Assembly: GCA_000697475.1 (NCBI GenBank)
Contig: JNEU01000741.1
Location: forward strand, 98,649-162,648
Direction of reading: 5' to 3'
DNA: 64,000 nt
DNA from: Lichtheimia corymbifera B2541
Lineage: Eukaryota; Mucoromycota; Mucoromycetes; Mucorales; Lichtheimiaceae
Made by a program: the position numbers and the translations under genes. Positions 21,851 to 32,431 of the stretch are shown in pieces; the first letter of the stretch is position 1; every line of letters starts with the position of its first letter. Under the pieces are notes generated by a model, which made no database searches, was not told the DNA's origin, and saw nothing but the letters and a program-made list of their open reading frames with translations.

Positions 21851-22860
21851 ACCTTGAGATTGCCTCTCTCGATCCTCAAACTTCCACACAATATGCTATA
21901 CGACATTCTGAACAACTTTGTATTAATAAAGAACCCACACTTCATTCAGAGATTTTGAATGGGAGGGTATAATGTGAGGTTTACTATGATCGATGGAAAT
22001 TGGGAAAGCGCCGGATTTATGAAAAAGTCATTTAGTATAAATTACCTTGGGGTTGCCTCCCTTGAACATGAAACTTGGTAAGCAGGGTCGCTGAGTCATG
22101 CTGATCAACTCCATTCATTTAAAAACCCGTAAGTTTCATTATGGTGTTTTATGAATCGGGCGGTCCAAATACAGGTCGGACGGAACGCAAGCAGGGTGTA
22201 TAGTGCATACCCCCGCAGTTGTCCACCTCCATCGTGAAACTTGGTCAGGACGGTGGGCTTCGACATGCTGATCAACTCCATTCATTTAAAAACCGTATGC
22301 TTCATTGTGAGAATTAAAATGGGGGCGCCTGACGATGAACGGACAGCTATATATATAGGGGGGACGGTTTTATGACCTCCAGATTGCCCATCTCGAACTT
22401 GAAACTTCCATCACAAGGTTCTCTGGGACACGCTGATCAATATTATTCTCATAAAGACCTAATGCTTCATTTGAAAATTTTGAATGGTAGGGTGTAATAG
22501 GGGATTGGCTATAGAGGACGGAAATTCCGCACGCGTCCAAATTCGTGAAATGTCGATTAGTATGCAGTACCTTGGGATTCCACATTTCAAACTTGAAACT
22601 TGGCCAGATGGTACTCGCAGTCATGCTGATCAACTTCATTCATTTAAAAGCGCATGCTTCATTATGAGATCTTTGAATGCGGGACGGGCCATATATAAGG
22701 AGAGACGATGAACACGGAAACGTACGGCCCATGTCCCCGAGATTGTCCAGCTCAGACTTGAAACTTCCAGACAAGGTACTTTTAGACATGCTGAGCAACT
22801 TTGTCCTATTAAAGGCCCCACGTTTGATTGTAGATTCTACAGATTCAGGTGACTTTATGT
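21851..22860. repeat. Degenerate satellite with ~360-bp higher-order unit
   Basis: Six related monomers begin near 21851, 22043, 22210, 22374, 22569 and 22735. Each has an ACCTTGRGRTTGCC-like head, an ...GAAACTTGGTCAG-like middle, then ACATGCTGATCAACT, CATTCATTTAAAA and CTTCATTRTGAGA. The spacing alternates short and long, so the true period is the dimer: 21851 to 22210 to 22569 is 359 and 359 bp. The last monomer grades into the hairpin family to the right: it shares GAAACTTCCAGACAAGGT, GCAACTTTGTCCTATTAA and CCCACGTTTGATTGTA with those units. No protein is encoded. Confidence 0.65.
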
Positions 22861-23070
22861 TTTACATATGCTCTATTGACCGTAACTCGGCCAAACTGGC
22901 TCGGATCAAAAAACTTGAACGATGGAGATGAATGTATGGAACAGGCTCATCATTCCATCGTGGAAAAATAGGCAAAAGTTGGGAATGGAAGAAAGTGACT
23001 ATCAGCTGCATATGGATGGCCCGGCACTGAAGAGTGCATAGCACCCTTCCATTCATGCATAATAGGCTGT

Positions 23071-23625
23071 GTTACACAAACACGCCGTTCTGCATCTTCG
23101 GCACTATCAGAGCCTGGCTAGTTGACAATGAACAAAGACCACTTTACATATGCCATCATGCTTACAACATAATAAAAACATAAAGACAGCCATATCTCAA
23201 AACTTTATAATGAAACGTAGGGTCTTTCATAGAACAATATTGCTCGGCGGGGTGAAGCGCATCCTGTGTGCTAGTTTCACGATCGTGGTGGCCAATCCCA
23301 AATTTCGCAATGTCACCACCAGCCAAAGTGAATCCGGTCGACCTCTTGAATTTTTTTTTTCGACGAGGCTGGTGGTGACATTGGGTGAATCTGAGAATGG
23401 CCACGACGATCGTGAAACTTCTACACAAGGTGCGCTTGACCCCGCCGCGCAACTTTGTTCGATTGAAGACCCCACGTTTCATTGTAAAGTTTAGAGATAA
23501 ATGCACTTTCTAGTTTTTACATATGCTGAAAAGCATGATGTTATATGACACGTGGTGTTTGTTCAATGTCAAGTAGTTTGACCCTGATAGAGCGGAAGGT
23601 GTGCAGGGGCGTGCATGTGTAACAC
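23071..23625. repeat. Long hairpin element, left
   Basis: 555 bp, nearly all inverted repeat: arms of about 240-255 bp beginning GTGTTACACAAACACGCC and ending GCGTGCATGTGTAACAC around a loop of about 42 bp (23325-23366, with a run of T). The innermost stem CAATGTCACCACCAGCC (23308-23324) pairs perfectly with 23367-23383. Arms diverge by scattered mismatches and small indels. Confidence 0.8.
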
Positions 23626-24276
23626 AGCTCATTTGCATGATACTTCACAATGAACAAACACCACTTACATATAGCATCACGCTTTCAGCATATGTAAAAA
23701 CGTAAATTTGCCTGTATCTAGGATTGGCAAGCTTGATTGGGGAAACATGATTGGAAAGGTGCGCTCCACCGCGACGAGCAAGATTGTTCTATGAAATAGC
23801 CCATGTTTCATTGTAAAGTTTAGAGATAAATGTACTTTCTTGTTTTTACATATGTTGAAAAGCATGATGTTATATGACAAGTGATGTTTGTTCATTGTCA
23901 AGTAGCTGGACCTCAATAGAGCCGAAGATGCAGAGGGGCGTGCAGTGTGTAACACAGCTCATTTGCATGATACTTCACAATGAACAAACACCACTTACAT
24001 ATAGCATCACGCTTTCAGCATATGTAAAAACGTAAATTTGCCTGTATCTAGGATTGGCAAGCTTGATTGGGGAAACATGATTGGAAAGGTGCGCTCCACC
24101 GCGACGAGCAAGATTGTTCTATGAAATAGCCCATGTTTCATTGTAAAGTTTAGAGATAAATGTACTTTCTTGTTTTTACATATGTTGAAAAGCATGATGT
24201 TATATGACAAGTGATGTTTGTTCATTGTCAAGTAGCTGGACCTCAATAGAGCCGAAGATGCAGAGGGGCGTGCAGT
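23617..24276. repeat. Two tandem 330-bp units (left arm)
   Basis: Direct tandem copies with a 330-bp period (second starts at 23947). They appear identical over at least 279 bp, since the same 92-residue shadow peptide is encoded at the same offset in both, so duplication or gene conversion is recent. Each has ~65-bp terminal inverted repeats around ATGAACAAACAYCACTT and CATATGTAAAAAC. Confidence 0.85.
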
Positions 24277-24585
24277 GTGTAACACAGCTCATTTGCATGA
24301 TACTTTACAATGAACAAATACCACTTGTCATATAGCATCATGGTTTCAGCATATGTAAAAACGAGATAATGCCTGTATCTAGTATTGGCAAGCTTGATGG
24401 TAAAACTTGATTGGCAAGGTGCGCTCCACCACGACGAGCAATATTGTTCTATGAAGGAGCCCATGTTCCATTGTAAAGTTTAGAGACAAATGCACTTTCT
24501 CATTTTACATATGCTGAAAGCGTGATGCTATATGTAAGTGGTGTTTGTTCATTGTGAAGTATCATGCAAATGAGCTGTGTTACAC
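24277..24585. repeat. Central unit at the dyad axis
   Basis: 309 bp between GTGTAACAC (24277-24285) and GTGTTACAC (24577-24585). Both ends carry the same outer sequence in opposite orientation (CATTTGCATGATACTT at 24290 and its complement at 24556), so array polarity flips here. It is more diverged from its neighbours than they are from each other. Confidence 0.75.
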
Positions 24586-25566
24586 ACTGCACGCCCCTCT
24601 GCATCTTCGGCTCTATTGAGGTCCAGCTACTTGACAATGAACAAACATCACTTGTCATATAACATCATGCTTTTCAACATATGTAAAAACAAGAAAGTAC
24701 ATTTATCTCTAAACTTTACAATGAAACATGGGCTATTTCATAGAACAATCTTGCTCGTCGCGGTGGAGCGCACCTTTCCAATCATGTTTCCCCAATCAAG
24801 CTTGCCAATCCTAGATACAGGCAAATTTACGTTTTTACATATGCTGAAAGCGTGATGCTATATGTAAGTGGTGTTTGTTCATTGTGAAGTATCATGCAAA
24901 TGAGCTGTGTTACACACTGCACGCCCCTCTGCATCTTCGGCTCTATTGAGGTCCAGCTACTTGACAATGAACAAACATCACTTGTCATATAACATCATGC
25001 TTTTCAACATATGTAAAAACAAGAAAGTACATTTATCTCTAAACTTTACAATGGAACATGGGCTATTTCATAGAACAATCTTGCTCGTCCCGATGGAGCG
25101 CACCTTGTTAATCATATTTCCCTGATCACGCTTGCCAATCCTAGATGCAGGCACTTTTACGTTTTTACATATGCTGAAACCATGATGCTATATGTAAGTG
25201 GTGTTTGTTCATTGTGAAGTATCATGCAAATGAGCTGTGTTACACATGCACGCCCCTGCACACCTTCCGCTCTATCAGGGTCAAACTACTTGACATTGAA
25301 CAAATACCACGTGTCATATAACATCATGCTTTTCAGCATATGTAAAAACTAGAAAGTGCATTTATCTCTAAACTTTACAATGAAACATGGGCTCTCTCAT
25401 AGAACAATATTGCTCGTTGTGGTGGAGCGCACCTTTCCAATCATGTTTCCCCGATCAAGCTTGCCAATCCTAGATGCAGGCACTTTTACGTTTTTGCATA
25501 TGCTGAAACCATGATGCTATATGACAAGTGGCGTTTGTTCATTGTGATGTGTCATGCAAATTAGCT
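24577..25566. repeat. Three tandem 330-bp units (right arm, inverted)
   Basis: Units start at 24577, 24907 and 25237, exact 330-bp spacing. The first is the reverse complement of the left-arm units and encodes the same 92-residue shadow peptide on the other strand; the second and third are progressively more diverged (for example GTCCCGATGGAGCG for GTCGCGGTGGAGCG). Confidence 0.85.
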
Positions 25567-26117
25567 GTGTTACACATGCACGCCCCTCTGCATCTTCGGC
25601 TCTATTGAGGTCCAGCTACTTGACAATGAACAAACATCACTTGTCATATAGCCGCATGTTTTTCAACATATGTAAAAACGAGAAAGTGCATTTATCTCTA
25701 AACTTTGCAATGAAACGTGGGGTCATCAATCGAACAAAGTTGCGCGGCGGGGTGCAGCGCACCTTGTGCAAGTTTCACATTCATCGTGGCCGCTCCTAGA
25801 TTTTGCAATGTCACCACCAGCCAAAGCGGATCTGGGTCGACCTCTTGAATTTTTTTTCGACGAGGCTGGTGGTGACATTGGGTGAATCTGAGGATGGCCA
25901 CGACGATCGTGAAACTAACACACAAGGTGCGCTTCACTTCGCCGAGCAATATTGTTCTATGAAGGAGCCCACGTTTCATTGTAAAGTTTAGAGATACAGG
26001 CATCTTTAGGTTTTACATATGCTGTAAGCGTGATGCTATATGACAAGTGGTCTTTGTTCATTGTCAACTAGCCAAGGCCTGATAGAGCCGAAGATGCAGA
26101 GCGGCGTGCTTGTGTAA
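25567..26117. repeat. Long hairpin element, right
   Basis: About 550 bp, homologous to the left long hairpin. The inner stem CAATGTCACCACCAGCC at 25806-25822 pairs perfectly with 25864-25880, with a similar T-rich loop. The right terminus GTGCTTGTGTAACTC has lost one base of the GTGTAACAC end motif. Confidence 0.8.
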
Positions 26118-26549
26118 CTCAAATAGACTTGAAGGGTCAATCCTATTGGTGGAGAAATGCATGATTGCTCTCTTCCCCTGTCTCCCTATAGTGCAAGATA
26201 GCCCATATGGCACTGTTTTCAAGTTGATCATGATATGGTTATTAAACCGGAAATGATAGCTACGTCTGAAAGCATCTTGTGTAAAATTGCATGAAGCGTG
26301 AGACGTTAAATTGATCTTGTCTCGAAAGGACAAGTCGTCCCAGCAAGTAGTTTTATTCTACTTGACAACAGCATGACCGTCGACGTCAAGCCTGAGAGGC
26401 TTTTGGCATTACAAAGATGGTTTTGGAGGTGCTGGACATTTACTAGATATTAACCATGCCATCTTTTATTGTGCAGTCTTTAGGTATTACTATGAGTGAT
26501 CGTCTTAACGGTGGGAGCGTGATTGGTACATGTATGCATAGAAGGACTC

Positions 26550-27110
26550 TTATTTGGTTAAGGACAACGTCAAGCATACAACAAAAAATATGCCAGTTAA
26601 ATCATTCATCATTTTCCTTGAATGAACTTTGTGGCTGTCCCTTTCTTCTTGACTCCTTGCCTTTACACTTGTACAAAGTTCCACATAACAGCCCAGAAGG
26701 GCCAAAGTGTTTCTTATTTCATGCTTTGTGATCGCATCATTTGTTGTTGGGAACCAAGCATGTCTCAAGGAATCAAGGAAATACAATCCAGGACAGGGGA
26801 TGTACATCGAATACAGTGATACCTCATAGCCGCTGATCAAAATGAAAGGACATGTGATGGATGGTATGTCAGTCAATGAACTGTTGTGGCATTCAAGGAT
26901 CTGGTTCAAGTGTGTTTTTGCAGCAATGATTGTCTTGAGTTTGACTTTATAATACTTGTGGCGAAAGACCTCAACAACAACCTCATCGCAGCCATAATTG
27001 GGTATATTGTTATCAGCAAAATCCATTAGACGCAAGTCCATCTTCAATCTTAATCCCGAAGCAGTAACAGCGTTTGGGACTGTGTCGCCCCAGTGAGGGT
27101 TGATAAGCAT
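26550..27110 (-). pseudogene. Gene remnant with nuclease-like (PD-(D/E)XK-type) pattern
   Basis: Open minus-strand frame of 186 aa (MLINPHWGD to VCLTLSLTK). Its middle matches, in order and spacing, the C-terminal domain of the intact gene at 59560-61355. Here it has G-LRLKMDLRL (there G-TKVDIRF), NYGCDEVVVEVF (there EYGCVEAG), K-x-x-L-K followed by AKTHLNQIL (there RALKDILVQL), then FILISGYEVSLYSM (there GFLISGFQITAYIM). The conserved D, E and K residues are those expected of a PD-(D/E)XK fold, but that fold is my inference. N-terminal exons cannot be joined in frame to upstream sequence, so I call it a remnant; a short intact gene remains possible. Confidence 0.45.
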
Positions 27111-27120
27111 GTATTTATGT

Positions 27121-27545
27121 CACCTACAAGGGAGCCCAAAATTTGCCATCAGTCTGATGTTGCCTTTTGCCTATAAATGATAGGTATACCTACCAAAAAG
27201 GATCCATCAAGGGATTCAGCCAAATGTCATTAGGCAGTAATGGTAAAGCAATGAAGTGAGCTACATAGATGAATGCATGGGTACCCTCATTTTAGGGATC
27301 ACATAAATACCATACCAAAGGCCATTGATAATGATATGAATACAAGTAGAAAGAAAGGGCATATGATAGTGATGGTTCAAACAGCCTTGTTTATATGTGA
27401 GTTGGGGGAGTGGGTGTTGTTGCCATGATGGATCGAACTAATAAAGTGGCCAGGCAGCTTGAAGTACTGAGTCGAAGTGATGGGAAATCACAGTTGATCG
27501 ATCTACCTGCCACTTGAAGGGTGGTTTTTGGTAGATGACAAAAGT
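27121..27545 (-). repeat. Dispersed repeat R27, copy 1 (upstream part of the remnant gene)
   Basis: About 425 bp closely similar to 56830-57262 in the same orientation: shared blocks include CCTATAAATGATAGGTATAC, AAGGATCCATCAAGG, GAAGTGAGCTACATAGAT, AAGTAGAAAGAAAGGG, AACAGCCTTGTTTATATGTG and ATGATGGATCGAACT. Read on the minus strand it may contain an exon (NDIWLNPLMDPF) ending at a GT donor present in both copies (about 27188 here), so it is probably the 5' part of a multicopy gene. Confidence 0.7.
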
Positions 27546-27831
27546 ATGTCCAACCCAGACAGCTAGTTTGATATGTAATAAACTATTTCGCTTTATTAAA
27601 CAGGAACGTGATTCAAATAGTGGACGGTGGATGATATCGTTGGTGGTATAGGAAACAATGAATAGAAGAGATTGCCAGCTTTAACAGGATGACAACACCT
27701 AGTAAATGGGGGGATGTCGCGCACCTACTAATCCACCGCTCCGGTACCAAAAGTGGGCGGCGATTGTAGTTGTAGATCATCTCTCGTTACACCGCCAGTC
27801 ATATGCAGCACTCGTTTCTTCCTGTCAAAGA

Positions 27832-28749
27832 ATGAAAATCTACACGAAAACCGGTGACAAAGGTAAAAACGAATACATAAAAACACACACGCGTATGGTA
27901 TATGCTGCTGACACTTGTATACCTTTAAGGCACTTCAAGCTTGTACAATGGCGAACGTCGCGACAAGGACGATCTGATCTTTGAAGCTCTCGGTTGGTTT
28001 TATAAATGACACGATCTCGCGCTGAAACTGACATGCGTATGATTGTAGGCACCACCGATGAGTTGACTTCCCACATTGGGTGAGTAAGAGAGAGACTTGG
28101 GGTTGGATCATATGTATTGACCAACAAGAACATAGACTTGCATTGGAATACTGCGAGGAATTGAAGCTGGAAACCGTTTGCAAGCAGCTTGAGGAGGTAA
28201 GCGATGATGATGATAATGATGTCCTTATTGGTTATTAATGTGGTATATGATGGATAGATCCAATGCCGTATGCAGGATATTGGTGCCAATGTAGCCACTC
28301 CCCGTGAGCGATCTAACGAGAGAAAATTGGGTATGTGCGATGATCTATTCTCTTTCAAAAGGCAGTACACTCACCTTATGTTTAGGAAAGACCATCTTTG
28401 AATCTCATCATGCCGAACAGCTGGAAAAGTGGATTGATGCCATGACCCTTGAACTTCCAAAGTTGACTAAATTCATCTTGCCAGTAAGAATGAAATGAAC
28501 TTGGACACGAGTACATCAGGTCCCTTATGATGGTGATTTTCTTTTTAGTCTGGAGGAAGAGCAAGTGCTAGCTTGCATGTAGCAAGAACCGTATGCCGAC
28601 GTGCCGAAAGACGGGTTCAACCTCTTGTACGCGAACATTTGTGTGATGACACCGTTGCCATTTATCTCAACCGATTGAGCGATTATCTTTTCACTGCAGC
28701 AAGATATGCAGCTATGAAACAAGGCAAACCCGAAATCATTTACAAGTAA
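27832..28749 (+). CDS. Corrinoid (cob(I)alamin) adenosyltransferase, PduO/MMAB type
   Basis: Transfers adenosyl from ATP to cob(I)alamin to make adenosylcobalamin, the cofactor of methylmalonyl-CoA mutase (EC 2.5.1.17). Seven exons: 27832-27862, 27930-27992, 28049-28079, 28136-28196, 28258-28330, 28386-28483, 28549-28749; 185 aa. Family signatures: [19 protein letters not shown] at the N-terminus, [45 protein letters not shown] and [17 protein letters not shown]. All ATP- and cobalamin-site motifs of the PduO family are present. The start at 27832 matches bacterial proteins; the frame is open 42 residues further up (ATG at 27706), which might supply a mitochondrial presequence. Convergent with VPS41, with 117 bp between stop codons. 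Confidence 0.93.
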
Positions 28750-28866
28750 AAAGTCCTATCTAGTAATCCATTCCCCCCTCCTCCTAGCCCAACCATCATT
28801 CATTCATCCCTTTGTAATAAAACCTCGGCGTAGATAGTCTGTTAGGATATATGTATTTGATGCAAT

Positions 28867-31800
28867 TTAATGAACAACACCCAAACTACGAACACTTCCT
28901 GGGGGCATTGGTTTACGCCGCTGTGTCTTCATCCGATTAACAAATGCATTGCCACCTGCAGCCTGTTCTCGACATAAGGGACATCCCACATCACGTGTTG
29001 ATTTGAGTAATGCGGCATGATTGACTTTGCTGTGAAGTGATCCTGGATGGATGGTATTGGTGGGAATGGCTGTTGCTGATGATGCATTATCAGAAGTATC
29101 ACGATCGAGCAAGCATCGCTCGTGGAATGCATGGCGACAGAAAAAGATGATGGTGTTGGGGAAATCGTCGAGGCTGGTATTATCGAATACAGGTTCATCA
29201 CATTCACTGCACAGCATATCCTCTATTATAAGGATTAGCATGAAAAGCATCCCAAACCATGAGGTTCTATATATGTACTTACGGTGGCAATTGATGCCTC
29301 GCTTTTGTGTCTTGTACATTCGATCGGCAAGGTGAACACTGTCACTAACCAAAATCTTCTCACATCCTTCATGCAAAGACATCTGCAACAATACCATTAG
29401 ATTTCATAGTGAGAAACACGCCAAGCCCAGTTTCAGCTTACCTGAAGGTTGTAATCTTGCAAAATCTTGAGTAGTGCATCTTTGAGACCTGGGATTTCAA
29501 GCTGATCGGGAATTCGTTTGATCAATCGTAGAGGCTCAATATCGGTACCCACGTTTTCGAGCAATCCTCTTATAAAGTCTAAATAGAAATTGTTAGCGCA
29601 TATGCTAATCGTCTCCCATCACTCACACATACTTGGCTTGTCCATTGAATATGTTAATAGATCCTCCCAAAGATCATCGTCCTTTTGCTCTTTTGCAAAG
29701 TCAATAGCCTGGAGCAGAAATCAGTTAGTGAGTGTACTTGTCAAAATACAAAATGAAATAGTAGCACTCACTCTTTGTACATCATCCAAGCGTTCAATAA
29801 TAAGCATCAGAGCTTGCTTGTTGTCACCCATTCGTCCCAGAATAAACACCATCTCGGGTACCAGATCCTTTTCTTCGCAAATCTTGTATGCCTAATATAG
29901 GTTTACAGGATGTGGGTCAACATCATGCGCATAAAAAATTCGCAAAACTGGAAACCTACCTTCTCCAGTGATACATAATGACTTGCACGCAAGAACTCAA
30001 TCAGCTTGGGGTAATCATAGTCTGCATACAACTCGATTTGCATGTTGTGGAATTCGTAGCCAATATGTCGATCCCGGTCAAATAGGGCATCCAAGTACGT
30101 GTGTAAGAATTGTCGATGTGATCGAAGCTGTTGAACAACTTTGGAGGGCTATTATACGATATGATTAGTCTTTGACATCTTTCCTCTCCTAGCATATATG
30201 TAAATATCTTACAGGAATGGCATCTGTGTTCTTGGCAAGCATCTGTACAGCAGGCATGTATGTAGGCTTCTTGGGTGATGGTGAATCGCTGTCAGCTTTT
30301 TGTTTTTCAAGTAGATGCTGGTCGAATTCCATCAATAGCACCGCTTTATCTTTGACAGCATCAAACATGTTGTATTCTTGAATGAGTTCAAATGCATTGG
30401 GTCGTCGTAGCCTGAGATTGTACTCAATTGCCTTATCCGGTTGATTGTTGTAGGTGTATCTAATAAAGAACCATCAGCGTTCATTATGTTGATCCCCCCA
30501 ACCCGTCATTGGTAACTTACAAGTCTGCGAGACATTCTATCAGTATTTCATTGTCCTTATCCTTTGGTAGGTAATCCTCGACAGCCACAATGACATTGGA
30601 GAGACTATATAGGGACCTTGGCCATTTGTGTATGGTGTCTCGTAATGCCTTTCGATAAAATCCATCAGCTCCTATCCCAAGCTATGCATCATTGCCCATG
30701 TTTTGCTTACCGCGTGATCACTCTTGAGGAACCATGCTAGAACGACTTCGTAGATTGTGCTGCTGAGTTGTGGATCCTTCATAGGAAGATGAGGTGCAAT
30801 AGCCTTATACAAAAAGGAGTCAATAACCTTCTCTACGAGTTATAGTAACAACATACCTTGAGCTCACCCATTTCAGTAAACTTGAAAACCCAATCCTCCC
30901 ATGCAGTCTTGTCATTGCCAAGCACGTGACGACATTGTTTTGCTGCCTCCTCAAAGTCTTCGTGTTCAATGAGCCAATTGAGATAGGTCTGACCAATTTC
31001 ACCAACATCAAAACGATGGCTTCCACCATAGTGTGCCTCAGCTTCGCGTGCCGCTTCAAACGCTTCACCGTAACGTTCGTGATCCATGAGCCATTCAATA
31101 TGATCATCCATGTCACGTGGTCGAGCTGCAATCATATCCTTGGGTCCCAAGACATAAAACATATCCTCCTCATCGAGAAATTCAAGCATGTAATCGTTGG
31201 CCTGGTAATGCTCGTAACCATGCATTGAAAGTACATCTGCTGAGATTTCCTCATTGAGCTCGTTGATAATGTGCAACTCAGGACGCATGGCCAATCTCTT
31301 TCGTTGCATAGCTGGATCCTGGGTATCAACATCGGCCTCTTCTTCATCAATCATGAATGCAAGCAGTAAAAGGGTATCTTGGAAAGGTGCAATACCACAC
31401 ACAATATAATCGGTCTGGAACATGGTGGCGATTTCAACGTATCGAGGAGGCATTGAAGAGGAAGAGGATGTTGTTGATGCAGAGTCGCGAGTCTGTTGTC
31501 GTTCCTTAACAATAGCCACGGTGACCGTGTCTGCCCAAGCAATCAGCAAGGTGCTATCATTCTTCCAACACATTCGACATTTGTAAAGGTCGGCACGTGG
31601 ACTACCGGGCGTACGTTCGATATACGTGATACGAGAATGTGTGCTGGTATCATAAATCTTGACGCCAGTGTCGTTTGCCCATGCAATCAATGTGCCATTC
31701 CATACGATCGAGTAGATAGGACCTTCGTTTGCATGAAGTACTTGATCCTTATGGCCGAGCCACCCTTTCTCATTCATGATCAACTGTTCAGCCATGCCTC

Positions 31801-32431
31801 CGGATACAAATTGCTTGGTGGATCGTCGTGCGTATTCAGGGTCGAGAGCAACGGCTTTGACAGGTCGTCGATAGTTGTAATGCTGTACCTCATTCGTGTA
31901 TAGTGCATAAATAAAAACCTTGCCTAAGTAAATAAAGGATTAAGATGCGAACGTTGTGTTGTATGTATATGCTTACCATCATCCGAGGCACTTGCCACAT
32001 ATTCACCAGCATTATCAATCGAAATATCATTTACAGTTGCTGCATGTTTCTGGAAAGTCTTGATGATGTTGCCTTCGAAATCAAGAACGTGAACTGCACC
32101 CCAGTGTGTACCCATAGCCTAATACATAGAATGTTGATATATGATTCTATCCATTTGAACACCACCCTTGTTTTACCACAAACTTGTCAGAGACTCGCAA
32201 TGCTGAAGCAGTATCCTTTTCTAACAGATCGCGTACACCAGCACCTACGCGACGATACCGTAGTTTTGGCTCTTCTTCCATGTCTTCCTCATCCTCGCTG
32301 TCTTCGCTTTCGGCGCCATCGTCCAAATCGTCTTCGTCATCCTCGGTCTGATCAGACGCAAACTCTTCAGCGTCGGTAGGTTGTTCAATGTCGTCTTGTT
32401 GTTCTTCTGGGGTGCTGCTCGATTCAGCCAT
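28867..32431 (-). CDS. VPS41: Vacuolar sorting protein VPS41 (HOPS subunit)
   Basis: HOPS tethering subunit for vacuole/late-endosome fusion and the AP-3 route. Twelve exons: 32431-32177, 32118-31977, 31923-30857, 30803-30711 (or 30722), 30671-30521, 30459-30213, 30148-29960, 29891-29772, 29708-29633, 29578-29442, 29382-29283, 29222-28867; about 976 aa. An acidic N-terminus leads to EEEPKLRYRRV, then WD40-like beta-propeller repeats (GTHWGAVHVLDFEGNII, LIAWANDTGVKIYD) and the CHC repeat/alpha-solenoid (LADLYTYNNQ, ELYADYDYPKLIEFL, AIDFAKEQKDDDLWEDLL). The C-terminal RING-like domain has CSECDEP, FFCRHAFHERC and GCPLC. The exon 4/5 junction is odd: the best donor (GTAAGC after SDHA) leaves a 2-nt offset, and only a weak GTGATC donor 11 nt upstream keeps the frame. 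Confidence 0.95.

Larger units (their letters stand above)
23071..26117. repeat. Mirror-symmetric array of hairpin (foldback/MITE-like) units
   Basis: A 3.05-kb array of eight related units bounded by GTGTTACAC / GTGTAACAC motifs. Order: long hairpin (23071-23625), two 330-bp units in one orientation, a central unit (24277-24585), three 330-bp units in the opposite orientation, and a second long hairpin (25567-26117). Right-arm units are reverse complements of left-arm units, with the dyad centre near 24431; the right arm has one unit more. Every unit is itself an imperfect inverted repeat. Open frames inside are by-products of the symmetry. No transposase is present, so if mobile the units are non-autonomous. 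Confidence 0.85.

Noticed and set aside
23150..26003. Several 80-114-residue open frames on both strands within the hairpin array, two of them identical
   Set aside because: They recur at the same offset in each 330-bp unit and in both orientations, and they read through inverted-repeat arms. They follow from the repeat structure and lack protein features.
23071..26117. CRISPR-like or prokaryotic integron array
   Set aside because: Units are 330-550 bp with internal symmetry and no spacers, and the neighbouring genes are intron-rich fungal genes.
21851..26117. Centromere or telomere of the chromosome
   Set aside because: No telomeric hexamer repeats, and a ~4-kb satellite/hairpin block between active genes is not enough to claim a centromere; kinetochore ChIP data would be needed.
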